Shown here one piece after another: positions 31,116 to 39,929 of a DNA stretch of 64,000 nucleotides. Source of the stretch: Micromonospora chokoriensis (GTDB taxonomy: Bacteria > Actinomycetota > Actinomycetes > Mycobacteriales > Micromonosporaceae); assembly GCF_000718555.1 (NCBI RefSeq), contig NZ_JOAN01000010.1, forward strand, positions 186,001-250,000. The letters run 5' to 3'. A program made the translations under genes and the position numbers. The notes beneath the pieces were generated by a model that saw nothing but the letters and a program-made list of their open reading frames with translations, did no database searches and had not been told where the DNA came from. Position 1 is the stretch's first letter; every line of letters begins with the position of its first letter.

Positions 31116-33671
31116 GTGGGCAGGCTCGCGTCGGCGTACGGGCAGGCAATCAACTCCCACCGGGCGGCTCGGGCGCATCTGGACACTGCCCGCAGCGTCC
31201 TGGGCGCGGCACCGAGCGCCGTAGCGTCGGTCGGCGCTGGTGAGCTGGTGGCCCGTCTCGCCCGCCTCGGCGGCGCGCTGGCCACGCCCGCCCCGGGCGT
31301 CACGCCGCTGACCGACGAGCCGGCCCCGGTGCGCATCGGCGAGGCGTCCACCTCGGACGGCGGCTTCCCGGTGCTGGTCCCGCTCGGCGGCGGCCACCAC
31401 CTGGCGCTGGACACCGATGCCCGGGATCCGCAGGTCGCCGGGCTGCTGCGGGCGCTGGTGCTGCGGCTGGTCGCCACCGCACCGCCCGGCCAGGTCCGCG
31501 TCGCCGGCATCGACACCGCCGCGCTCGGCGCCACCTTCGGCCCGTTGCGCCCACTGCTCGACGCCGGTGTGCTCGACCCGCCCGCCACCGGGGAGGCCGA
31601 GGTGGCCGCGCTGCTGGACGCCGCCGAGCAGCACGCCCGCGCCGCACAGCACGGTCAGCCCGCCGCCCGCCGCCTGCTGGTGGTCGTCGCCACCGCCGCG
31701 CCGCCACCGCGCGAGCTGGCCCGGCTCGCCGCGCTCACCCACGCCGGCCCGGCCGCCGCCGTGTGCGTGCTGCTCGCCGGCCACCCGTCCCGGCTGCCCG
31801 GCGAAACCCCGCCGCCGCTGGGCGGCACCACCGCGGTGCGGCTCAACCAGGGGTACGCGCACGTCGGTGACCCGCCCGGCAGCCCGTTCAGCGCCGACGG
31901 CAGCGGGCTCGCCGCACCCGTCCTGCTCGACGGCGACCCGCCGCCCGCCTCGGTACGCGCGCTCGCCGAGCACCTCGGCACCGCCACCCGTCGCGCCGAC
32001 GCGTTGCCCTTCACCGACCTGCTGCCCGAACGGCGCTGGGCCGAGTCCGCCGGTAACGGTCTGCGTACGGTGATCGGTCGGGTTGGCGGCGGCGGGTCGA
32101 CGGTGGCGGTCGACACCCCGCTGACGCTCGCCTTCGACGACGCCACCCCGCACTGGCTGGTCGGCGGGCGCACCGGGGCCGGTAAGACCGTCTTCCTCCT
32201 TGACGTCCTCTACGGGCTGGCCGCCCGCTACTCGCCGGCCGAGTTGCAGCTCTACCTGCTCGACTTCAAGGAGGGCGTGAGCTTCACCGAGTTCGTGCCC
32301 ACCGGTCGCGACCCGTCCTGGCTGCCACACGCCCGTGCCGTCGGCATCGAGTCCGACCGCGAATACGGTCTCGCCGTGCTGCGCGAGCTGCGCCGCGAGG
32401 CGCAACGCCGAGCGACCGCTTTGAAACGGCACGGCGTCACCAAGCTCGCCGACCTGCCTCGGGACCATCCGCTGCCGCGCATCGTGACGGTCATCGACGA
32501 GTTCCACGTGCTGCTCGCCGGCAACGACTCGCTGGCCCGCGAGTCCGTCGACCTGCTGGAGGAGTTGGCCCGCAAGGGCCGTTCGTACGGCATCCACCTG
32601 GTGCTCGCCAGTCAGAGCATGACCGGCATCGAAGCCCTCTACGGGCGGGCCGAGGCGATCTTCGGGCAGTTCGCGCTGCGGGTGGCGCTGCCCGGCGGTG
32701 GTGGCGTGCTCGACCAGCTCAACGACGCCGCCGCGGCCCTGCCGATCGGCTCCGCCGTGGTCAACACCGCCGCCGGGGCGGTCGGCGCGGACACCGTGCT
32801 GCGCTTCCCCGACGCGCACGCCGCCGCGGCGGACCTCGCCGCGCTACGCCACGACCTGTGGCAGGCCCGCCCGCCGGGCTCGCGGGCACCGGCGGTCTTC
32901 AAGGGGTACGAAGCCGCGCGGATCGAGGACGACCCCACCTTCGCCGGTCTTCGCCCCGGTGGTCGACGCCCGATGGCCCTGGTCGGCCGGACTGTCGACG
33001 TGCACGGCACCACCGCGCTGTTCCTGATGGACACCACCCCCGGCCGGCACCTCGCCGTGGTGGGCACCGCACCGACCGGCGCGGACGTGCTGCGCGCCGC
33101 GACACTCAGCCTGGCCCGCCAGCACACCCCCGGTGACGCGCGGTTCCAACTGGCCAGCCTGGTCACGGTCGCCGACCCGGTCGCCGACGACACCGAGACG
33201 CTGCTGCGCGCCGCCGGCCACCCGGTGCAGCGCCTCGACGCGACCGGGCTGCGTGACCGGATCGCCGCGTTGGCCGCCGAGCCTGCCGGCCGCGAATACC
33301 TCGTGGTGTTCGGCATGGACGCCGCCGCGCCGGTCCTCGGAGCCGCCGACCCCGCCACGTTCCGCTCCGGCCTGGACGACCTGCGCACGGTGCTGCGCCA
33401 AGGGCCCGCGCAGGGGGTGCACCTGCTCGGCTGGTGGCGTGGCCTACGCCGGCTCGCCGACGACCTCGGCGGCACCCAGAACCGCGACGACGTCGCCTGC
33501 CTGGTCGCGCTCAACGTGCCCGGTGCCGAGCTGGCCCTGCACCTCGGAGCGCACGACCTGACCTACACGCCCCGCGCCGACCGGGCGCTGCTGATCGACC
33601 GGCACGACCAGCGGACCCGGCTGATCGTCCCGTTCGTCGGCGACGGGCACGACCCGGACGGGGAACGGTGA
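31116..33671 (+). CDS. FtsK/SpoIIIE (HerA-like) ATPase with one intact nucleotide site
   Basis: 851 residues, soluble. The central domain has Walker A GGRTGAGKT (350-358) and Walker B IVTVIDEFH (about 455-463), followed by GIHLVLASQSM, an FtsK-family pattern. An N-terminal region (VLVPLGGGHHLALDTDARDPQVAGLLRAL onward) and a C-terminal region (LAVVGTAPTGADVLRAA near 643) look like two further ATPase-type domains whose P-loops are lost. This multi-domain layout recalls EccC of type VII secretion, but no membrane segment or other esx gene is present. GTG 31116 is the likely start. The stop overlaps the next start (GTGA). It may act on DNA or protein; which is unknown. Confidence 0.8.
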   Translation: MGRLASAYGQAINSHRAARAHLDTARSVLGAAPSAVASVGAGELVARLARLGGALATPAPGVTPLTDEPAPVRIGEASTSDGGFPVLVPLGGGHHLALDTDARDPQVAGLLRALVLRLVATAPPGQVRVAGIDTAALGATFGPLRPLLDAGVLDPPATGEAEVAALLDAAEQHARAAQHGQPAARRLLVVVATAAPPPRELARLAALTHAGPAAAVCVLLAGHPSRLPGETPPPLGGTTAVRLNQGYAHVGDPPGSPFSADGSGLAAPVLLDGDPPPASVRALAEHLGTATRRADALPFTDLLPERRWAESAGNGLRTVIGRVGGGGSTVAVDTPLTLAFDDATPHWLVGGRTGAGKTVFLLDVLYGLAARYSPAELQLYLLDFKEGVSFTEFVPTGRDPSWLPHARAVGIESDREYGLAVLRELRREAQRRATALKRHGVTKLADLPRDHPLPRIVTVIDEFHVLLAGNDSLARESVDLLEELARKGRSYGIHLVLASQSMTGIEALYGRAEAIFGQFALRVALPGGGGVLDQLNDAAAALPIGSAVVNTAAGAVGADTVLRFPDAHAAAADLAALRHDLWQARPPGSRAPAVFKGYEAARIEDDPTFAGLRPGGRRPMALVGRTVDVHGTTALFLMDTTPGRHLAVVGTAPTGADVLRAATLSLARQHTPGDARFQLASLVTVADPVADDTETLLRAAGHPVQRLDATGLRDRIAALAAEPAGREYLVVFGMDAAAPVLGAADPATFRSGLDDLRTVLRQGPAQGVHLLGWWRGLRRLADDLGGTQNRDDVACLVALNVPGAELALHLGAHDLTYTPRADRALLIDRHDQRTRLIVPFVGDGHDPDGER

Positions 33672-34540
33672 CAGTGTCCTTCGAGGAGTACGCGGCGCTG
33701 GCCCGACAATTCTCCGAGCAGCACCGCGCGGGGGAGCAGCACGCCGCCGCCGAGTCCGCGCGTCGCCGCGACCTGCACGCCGCCGTCGACTACCTCCAGC
33801 AGCGGCTGACCGCGCAGGGGCAGCGCCTCGACCAGCTCGGCCGAGCCATCGGCATCGACCAGCCACCCGCCGCCGAGGCCACGGCGGCGGGACGGCCCGG
33901 CGAGACCGCTGCCTGGCCCGGCCCAACCGGGTCGCCCTCCGCTGCCGGTGGCCCTTCCACAGCGCCCGGAGCCGGTGACGGGGCACCCGACGGCGCAGCC
34001 GGCGTGCCGGGGCCGGCGGGGGTCGGGGCGTACCCCCAGATGTCGGCGGGGGAGGCGCGGCTGGCGCTGCCGACGGCGGTGAGCCCGGCGGGCGTCGGGG
34101 TGCCGGCGCAGCGCGCGGCGGCGGCCGACCCCACTGTGGAGTTGGAGCTGGCCCGGCGGATGGCCGACGAGGCCGACCGGCACGGGCAGCAGGCGGAGCT
34201 GCTGGCCCAGCGGCCGGCGCTGCTGCCTACGTGGTCACCGCTGGCCCGGGCGGTCGCTGTCTACGCCGGGTGCGGGGCCGCCGCCGGGGTGCTCATGCTG
34301 GCCCTGGTGCTCGCCTCCGGCGTCGGTCTGGTCGACGGTTTCACCCTCGGCGCGTGGATCTGCGCGGGGCTGCCGGCGGTGGCGTTCTTCGGCGGCTACC
34401 TGGTGCTGGGTCGGTGGGGGCGCCCCGCCATGGTCGCCGGCACCCCGCCGCGTTACCTGCCGCTCGGTTTCCTGATCTGCTTCCTGCTGGTGCCGATGGC
34501 CTACTGCGCCTACCTGCTGCTGGTGCGCGGCCTGCGCTGA
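33668..34540 (+). CDS. Coiled-coil protein with C-terminal membrane helices
   Basis: 290 residues, not recognised. The N-terminal 60 residues are helical and charged (AALARQFSEQHRAGEQHAAAES, then a heptad-like YLQQRLTAQGQRLDQLGRAI) and could form a coiled coil. A Pro/Ala/Gly-rich linker (about 65-150) follows, then a second helix and three membrane segments (about 195-219, 222-246, 261-285). It overlaps the ATPase stop by 4 bp, so the two proteins are probably made together; a natural guess is that this protein anchors the FtsK-like ATPase to the membrane. No enzymatic motif is visible. Confidence 0.7.
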   Translation: MTVSFEEYAALARQFSEQHRAGEQHAAAESARRRDLHAAVDYLQQRLTAQGQRLDQLGRAIGIDQPPAAEATAAGRPGETAAWPGPTGSPSAAGGPSTAPGAGDGAPDGAAGVPGPAGVGAYPQMSAGEARLALPTAVSPAGVGVPAQRAAAADPTVELELARRMADEADRHGQQAELLAQRPALLPTWSPLARAVAVYAGCGAAAGVLMLALVLASGVGLVDGFTLGAWICAGLPAVAFFGGYLVLGRWGRPAMVAGTPPRYLPLGFLICFLLVPMAYCAYLLLVRGLR

Positions 34541-34761
34541 GCCGCGCCCGGGTTGGCCCCACGCTTTTTCGCAGCGGGTGCGGCGGGAAGTCAATTAGAT
34601 GACTGAGGCGCATCCATTTGTTGGACATGCCCGATGGTGGAGAAGGTGTCTACCGCTGTCGGTAGGCGCTCGCCAAGCCGACGGATCGAATGCGTAGGAG
34701 TCTCGGTTTGGCGCGGGTGGAAATTGCGTCCCAATGGCTCGCGTCAAATGGAGGTAGTTCG

Positions 34762-36294
34762 GTGTCCAGCTCGACGGGGACGAATACATGGCGGTTCGGG
34801 ATTGCCGGGGTCATCGCCCTTATGCTGCTCGCGCTCGTCGTTATGTTGGCCGTCAACGATGACGAGCCCGAACCGTCACCGAAGAGCGCCCCGACGGCCT
34901 CCGCCACCGGCTGCGTAGCCGGGCTGATGGACGACAGCACCCAGGAGTGCCTTGGCCTGGTCACCGACAGTGCCACGCTCGCCCCCGAGATCCGGGACGC
35001 CGCCGCGAAGATCCTCAACCTCAATCGGGAGGTCGAGACCCAGTCCCGGCGCTACGTCCGGGTGGTGTTGCTGACGCCGTTGAGTATTGCCCCGAAACCC
35101 GCCGCCTCGGCGATGTCCCTCGACCAGATAAGATTCAGCCTGCAGGGTGCCTACGTGGCCTCGCGACGGGCCAACGCCTCGTCGGTCTTCGGCGACCAGA
35201 ACGCACCTGCGGTGCAGTTGCTCCTGGTCAACCAGGGCAGCAGGCAGCCGGCTCTCGACGCACTTGCGCCGACGATCGTGGCGCTGGGTGACGCCGAGCA
35301 TCCGGTGGTGGCCGTCGTGGGCCTCGGCTCCAGCTTTACCGGCACCGAAGGGATGGCATCGGCGCTGGCGCTGCGGGGCATCCCCATGGTCGGGGCAGTC
35401 ACCTCCGCGACCAGCCTGAACGCAGAGCGGTACCCGACGTTCCACAGTGTGTCACCGAGCAACGTCGACTACGCCACAGCTCTGAAGGACCTGCTGGACA
35501 AGAATCGGGCCACGCTTCCCCGTAACGGAATCGTGGTCTACGACCAGAACAAGGACCCGTACCCGCTGACGCTGACGGCGGCCTTCACCAGTGTGCTGAC
35601 GGGTTACCTCAAAGCTCCTGCGCAGGCATTCACCGGCGGCACGGTCGGCAATCCGGCCATGCCGAACGTCTTCAGCCCGGTGGTGACGAACCTGTGTAAC
35701 GCGGTGGCCGACGATGCCATCAAACTCGATATGGTGTTCTTCGCCGGCCGGGTCGCTGATTTCCCCAGCCTGGCCGCGGCGCTGAAGGAGCGGACCTGCC
35801 GCAATCACCCGTTGACCATCATGGTCGGTGCCACCGGATTTCAGCTCTCACCGCAGCAGGTAGGCCTCCTCGACGAGGCCAACGTCTCGGTCATCTGGGC
35901 CTCCTCGGCGGACGCGCCAGCCTGGATCGGCAAGCGACCCGGTACGCCGGTGGGCTTCGCGGACTTCCTCAGGGTCTACAAAGTCGATGAGAAGTTCCCG
36001 TCCGAGGATTTAAACGACGGTTACACGGTGATGTACCACGACGCCGTCGCGAGCGCGGTGAAGGCGATCCGGATGGCGACCGGGCGAGACAACGTGCCGG
36101 GCGCCGCCGACGTGCAGACCCAGTTCAGCAACCTCGCGCTGGCGCACAAGGTCGCTGGCGCGTCCGGCACCCTGTCGTTTGGCGGGCGGGCGAACGGTGA
36201 CGGGCGGGCCACCGGCAAGGTCGTGGTGTACCGGCAACTCGGCCGGACGGGGCCCCGACTACCCGCTGACGTCCCGTCGTACCTCACGCCGTGA
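34762..36294 (+). CDS. Single-pass protein with extracellular PBP-like domain (second receptor)
   Basis: 510 residues. One membrane helix (13-31) near the N-terminus leaves almost the whole protein outside. A Cys pair (C51, C63, the second in QECLGL) and a short helix precede a type-1 periplasmic-binding-like domain (about 90-490: YVRVVLLTPLS, HPVVAVVGLGSSFTGTEG, IPMVGAVTSATS, FHSVSPSNVDYATALKDLL). The same order of TM, Cys-EC(L/V)G, helix and PBP occurs in the protein at 28324, so the two are paralogues. GTG 34762 has GGAGG 7 nt upstream; ATG 34690 has none. Codon 417 is TTA. Base composition is less GC-rich than the neighbours. The end overlaps the convergent NACHT gene by 11 bp. It is often annotated as an ABC substrate-binding protein, but no transporter is present. 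Confidence 0.8.
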   Translation: MSSSTGTNTWRFGIAGVIALMLLALVVMLAVNDDEPEPSPKSAPTASATGCVAGLMDDSTQECLGLVTDSATLAPEIRDAAAKILNLNREVETQSRRYVRVVLLTPLSIAPKPAASAMSLDQIRFSLQGAYVASRRANASSVFGDQNAPAVQLLLVNQGSRQPALDALAPTIVALGDAEHPVVAVVGLGSSFTGTEGMASALALRGIPMVGAVTSATSLNAERYPTFHSVSPSNVDYATALKDLLDKNRATLPRNGIVVYDQNKDPYPLTLTAAFTSVLTGYLKAPAQAFTGGTVGNPAMPNVFSPVVTNLCNAVADDAIKLDMVFFAGRVADFPSLAAALKERTCRNHPLTIMVGATGFQLSPQQVGLLDEANVSVIWASSADAPAWIGKRPGTPVGFADFLRVYKVDEKFPSEDLNDGYTVMYHDAVASAVKAIRMATGRDNVPGAADVQTQFSNLALAHKVAGASGTLSFGGRANGDGRATGKVVVYRQLGRTGPRLPADVPSYLTP

Positions 36295-38824
36295 CGCCGC
36301 CCACCGGCCGGCCCTCGCCGACGTCAGGCACCAGCCAGTGTCGGCTGCGGGGGTCCTCGTAGGCGTCGATCCACTCGTTCGGTCGCCACATCCGGACACC
36401 GCGCGCTCGGATCCGTGGCTGCAGCCCGAGCATGGTCAACGCCAACCCCAGCTCGACCGCCGCCAGTAGGACGGTCGCGGACCCGCTGACCGGGCCCAAC
36501 AAACCGTTGGGTCGGGCCAGATCCCAGCCGACCGCGACGAGTGCCGCAAGCGAGAGCAGGGTCAGCATCGCCCCCGTCGCCCGCTCGGCACTGTGTCGGT
36601 CGACCCGGTGCGCCCGGAACACCGGAACGACGACCGACGCGGACCGATGCCGCCAGTCCGCCTCAAGGCTGGCCCAGCGGGCCGGGTCGGTGGCCTTGGC
36701 CGCCAGGAAGCGGTTGACGTCCGGCGCGCTGACCTTGATCTCCTGAGCCCAGCACAGCAGCGTCACCAGGTTCGACTGTCGGTCCAGTCCGCGCCGGAAC
36801 GGATACACCTGCTGGCGCAGGAGCGCGGTCGCGAACCTCGGGTGTGCCGCCGGTTGACGCTGCAACGCGGAGAAGCAGGCCGGATCGGTGGCGAGCCGCA
36901 GCAGTCGGTCGACAAGCGGTACGAGGGCGGGGCCGTCGGAGGCGGCGTCCTCCGCGGTGCGCAGGCACCGCCACAACGGTTCGACGAACCGGGGATCGTC
37001 GGGCACGACGCCCACCAACCGGGCGACCATCAATCGGCTGACGGAACTCTCTCCCAACCGTTCCACAAGCATCGTCGTCACGTCGAGCAGCGTCTCGTGG
37101 GTGCCGCCGAGCGCGTCCGCCGCGTCCGCCGCCCCGGCGACCTTCGTCAGCCAGGTGAAGGCCTGGTCGCGAGCCGCGTGGCGGATCGCCGCCCGCGGCG
37201 AAGCCGTGGCGCTCAGCACGGCCGCCAGGGCGGGCAGCATCACCGCCGGCATCGGGTCGCGCAGTGGTTCGGCCATCCGCTCCAGGACGGCGAACCCGAC
37301 CGGGTTGAGGCAGTCCGCCCCCGCCAGACACGCACAGGCGAGGGCCGGGTCGAGGTCGGCCAGAGCCTCGATGAAGCCCGTGACGACGGCCTGGTCCGCC
37401 GTGGCGGTGTAGAACAGAACCACCCGACGCCACTCGCGCTCCATCGCCCGCTCGCGCAGCAGCCGGAGGCCATCGTCGCCTTGGCGCAGCAGCTCGGCGG
37501 CGACCAGGTGCTCCTGCAGCGAGCGGTGCACGAACTCGTACTGCTCGTCGGCGACGCGGCTGAGCAGCCCGGACCGATCGATGACCTCGTTGACGAACTC
37601 GCCGGCACGGCCGTTGAGGTTCTGCCGGAGCCGATCCCCCGTCGCCGACACGAAGTCGACGAGCGTCAACCGGTCGAACGGCCCGAACCCTGGCGGGCCG
37701 AGCGCCGCCCGCAGCGCGAACTCCCGCAGAACCCGCAGCTTGTCGGCCTGATCGAACTCGTTCGCGCCGCTGCTGAGGTCATCGGCCCGGAAGCTGTGCC
37801 GGCCGAGCATCTCATCGATCATCTCGTCGTACAGCCGCGCCGTCGAGTGTGCGATGGCGGGGAACTTCCGCCCGGCGTACAGGCCGACCGACATCGAGAG
37901 GACCAGCGGATTGCGGTGCATGCCCAGCGTGCCCGAGGCGCGCAGCTGCTGCATGAACCGCTGCGGGCCGTCCACCTCGGGGAACCGTTCCGGGAAGGCC
38001 CGCAGGTAGGCGAGTATCTCGGTGTCGCGCAGTGGTGCCAGCACATAGCTGCGGTGCGCACCGAACCGCTCCGGCTGCCAGTCGTCGGCGATCCGCAGGA
38101 ACGTGAGCCGTCGGCAGGTGATCACGACTCGGGCGTTGGCGGTCGGCAGTTCCGGCGTGTGGTCGTCGAGGAACCGGTACACCTCGTCCCGAACCGCCGA
38201 GTACATGGTTGGCGTCACCTCGTCCAGCCCGTCGAGCAGCACCACGCAGCGCCGCTGCTGCAACACCTGGGCGAGAAGCTGGTTGGCCTCCTCCTTGGTC
38301 AGCGCCAGGCCTTTCTGCGACCGCAGCATGGCGAGGATGTAGTTGGTCAGCACGCCCGGTTGGATGACGCCACGCAGCAGCCGCACCGGCACCAGGAACG
38401 GCACCTCGCGGGGTCGTCCGTCTCCACCGTGACCATCGACGCCGCCGAGAGCCGCGATCCCGAACGCCTTCAGTGTGGTCGTCTTGCCGGACCCGGCGTC
38501 ACCCAGAAGAACGACGTGGCTGTTGCGGTCGGCGATCCGCTCGCCGGCGTCGGCGGCCCGGTCCGGCTGCCCATCCTCGGTCACGAACAGCGGCACCAGG
38601 GTCCGCTCGAGTCGGAGTGTCTCCGGCGCGGCCAGGTATGGGTTGTACACCCGGTGCTCGGTGATGAACCACCGGCGGTACCGCTCCTCCGGCGCCCCGC
38701 GCCGTACCCGGCGCATCCGGACTTTCACCAACTGGGACAGCACCACAGTGGTAAGCGTGAGGCTCAGTACGGTCTCCGTACCGTTCAGCAAGCCCCACAC
38801 CGTCCGCAGCCACTCCAGCACCAT
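36284..38824 (-). CDS. Membrane-anchored NACHT-domain STAND NTPase
   Basis: 846 residues. A membrane helix (about 19-36) precedes a NACHT NTPase: Walker A LLGDAGSGKTT (108-116) and Walker B CVVLLDGLDEV (about 193-203), followed by ARVVITCRR, typical of NACHT. The next about 400 residues are helical and could be a repeat or sensor region. Two more membrane helices lie near the C-terminus (about 751-769, 782-802), and the protein ends in a conserved-looking WRPNEWIDAYEDP segment. ATG 38824 is preferred to GTG 38830 because GAGGG lies 7 nt upstream. STAND NTPases act as switches in signalling, cell death and phage defence. It converges with, and overlaps, the receptor gene at 34762. Confidence 0.88.
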   Translation of the reverse strand: MVLEWLRTVWGLLNGTETVLSLTLTTVVLSQLVKVRMRRVRRGAPEERYRRWFITEHRVYNPYLAAPETLRLERTLVPLFVTEDGQPDRAADAGERIADRNSHVVLLGDAGSGKTTTLKAFGIAALGGVDGHGGDGRPREVPFLVPVRLLRGVIQPGVLTNYILAMLRSQKGLALTKEEANQLLAQVLQQRRCVVLLDGLDEVTPTMYSAVRDEVYRFLDDHTPELPTANARVVITCRRLTFLRIADDWQPERFGAHRSYVLAPLRDTEILAYLRAFPERFPEVDGPQRFMQQLRASGTLGMHRNPLVLSMSVGLYAGRKFPAIAHSTARLYDEMIDEMLGRHSFRADDLSSGANEFDQADKLRVLREFALRAALGPPGFGPFDRLTLVDFVSATGDRLRQNLNGRAGEFVNEVIDRSGLLSRVADEQYEFVHRSLQEHLVAAELLRQGDDGLRLLRERAMEREWRRVVLFYTATADQAVVTGFIEALADLDPALACACLAGADCLNPVGFAVLERMAEPLRDPMPAVMLPALAAVLSATASPRAAIRHAARDQAFTWLTKVAGAADAADALGGTHETLLDVTTMLVERLGESSVSRLMVARLVGVVPDDPRFVEPLWRCLRTAEDAASDGPALVPLVDRLLRLATDPACFSALQRQPAAHPRFATALLRQQVYPFRRGLDRQSNLVTLLCWAQEIKVSAPDVNRFLAAKATDPARWASLEADWRHRSASVVVPVFRAHRVDRHSAERATGAMLTLLSLAALVAVGWDLARPNGLLGPVSGSATVLLAAVELGLALTMLGLQPRIRARGVRMWRPNEWIDAYEDPRSRHWLVPDVGEGRPVGGVTA

Positions 38825-38920
38825 GTCCACACCCTCGATGGTGCGCTACCGCTGTTACCAGACGTCGTGGTCAGGCTCGACTCGCCGGCCGGCCTCGACT
38901 GACGCCGGGTTCCAGGCGAC

Positions 38921-39859
38921 TTATCGGGCCGGGGCGACGGGTGCGGCGGGTGCCAGCCGGGTGGCGATGGTGGCGAGGTCGCGGGCCGGCCCGGTCAGCG
39001 CGCGACCCTTGGGCTGGATCAGCCGCAGGGCCCGGTTCAGGTCGAGACCGATGACCGGCACCGGGTGCAGCGTCCCCGCCGCGATCTCGCCGGCCACCAC
39101 GAGTGAGCTGAGCACCGCCGGCGCGACGCCCTCCAGGACGGCGGCCTTGATCGCGGTGGTGGACGACAGTTGCAGCACCGGCGGTGCGAGGGTGAGGCCG
39201 GCCTGCTGGGACAGGGCGTGTTCGAGGTGCCGACGGGTGCCTGAGCCCTCCTCCCGGCTGACCAGGGACGTGGCGGCCAGCTCTGCTGGGGTGATGCCCG
39301 AACGGCGGCGGGCCCACGGGTGGCGGCCGACGACGATGACGGTGAGCGTGTCCCGGGCCACCGTGCGGCTCTGCAACCCAGGCGGAACGTCGGGGCTCTC
39401 GATGAAGCCGAGCTGAACCGCGCCACCCAGCACCGCCGCGGCGACCTCGTCGGAGTTTCCGGTGGTCAACGAGACCGACATGGCGGGTGCGGTGCTGTGC
39501 AGCGCGGCGAGCCACCGGGGGAGCAGATACTCCGCGATGGTGAGGCTCGCGGCGACCGGGAGCAGACTGTCCCGTGCGACGCGCAGCGAGGTGAGGCCCG
39601 CTTCCAGCGCGGCGGCGGCGTCCACCGCGGTCCGCGCCCACTCGGCCACCAGCGCACCTTCGCGGGTGAGCTGCGAGCCCCGCGCGGAGCGCTGCAACAG
39701 GGCGACGCCCAGCCGACTCTCCAGGCCCCGGATGCGGGCGCTGGCGGACGGCTGGCTGATGTGGTGCGCGCGGGCCGCCGCACCGACGCTCCCCAGCTGC
39801 GCCACGGACAGCAGCAGGTCGAACGCGGCGAGGTCGGCGACCCGACTGGGAAGGGGCAT
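38921..39859 (-). CDS. LysR-family transcriptional regulator
   Basis: 312 residues. The N-terminal winged helix-turn-helix reads FDLLLSVAQLGSVGAAARAHHISQPSASARIRGLESRLGVALLQRS, a LysR domain, and the rest is a substrate-binding effector domain (LTIAEYLLPRWLAAL onward). It is divergent from the TDT transporter at 39930, with a 70-bp shared gap containing a partial dyad (39878-39903), the usual layout for a LysR regulator and its target. Effector unknown. Confidence 0.93.
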   Translation of the reverse strand: MPLPSRVADLAAFDLLLSVAQLGSVGAAARAHHISQPSASARIRGLESRLGVALLQRSARGSQLTREGALVAEWARTAVDAAAALEAGLTSLRVARDSLLPVAASLTIAEYLLPRWLAALHSTAPAMSVSLTTGNSDEVAAAVLGGAVQLGFIESPDVPPGLQSRTVARDTLTVIVVGRHPWARRRSGITPAELAATSLVSREEGSGTRRHLEHALSQQAGLTLAPPVLQLSSTTAIKAAVLEGVAPAVLSSLVVAGEIAAGTLHPVPVIGLDLNRALRLIQPKGRALTGPARDLATIATRLAPAAPVAPAR

Positions 39860-39877
39860 AGGCCCAGTCTATGGATG

Positions 39878-39903
39878 TATCAGGAGATAACCCCTGGTTG
39901 ATC
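39878..39903. promoter_or_regulatory. Candidate LysR binding region
   Basis: Two overlapping dyads lie between the divergent genes: TATC-AGGA-GATA (39878-39889) and GATAACC-CCT-GGTTGATC (39886-39903). LysR sites are commonly T-N11-A dyads in such gaps. Prediction only. Confidence 0.4.
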
Positions 39904-39929
39904 GGGTTCGCCGGAGTGAGTGTGGTGAC

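Noticed and set aside
31116..33671. Type VII secretion EccC
   Set aside because: The layout is similar, but there is no membrane domain in the protein and no esx, PE/PPE, eccB, eccD or mycosin gene nearby.
28324..36294. Branched-chain amino-acid ABC importer
   Set aside because: The binding-protein-like domains are tethered to the membrane and no permease or importer ATPase is encoded in the region.
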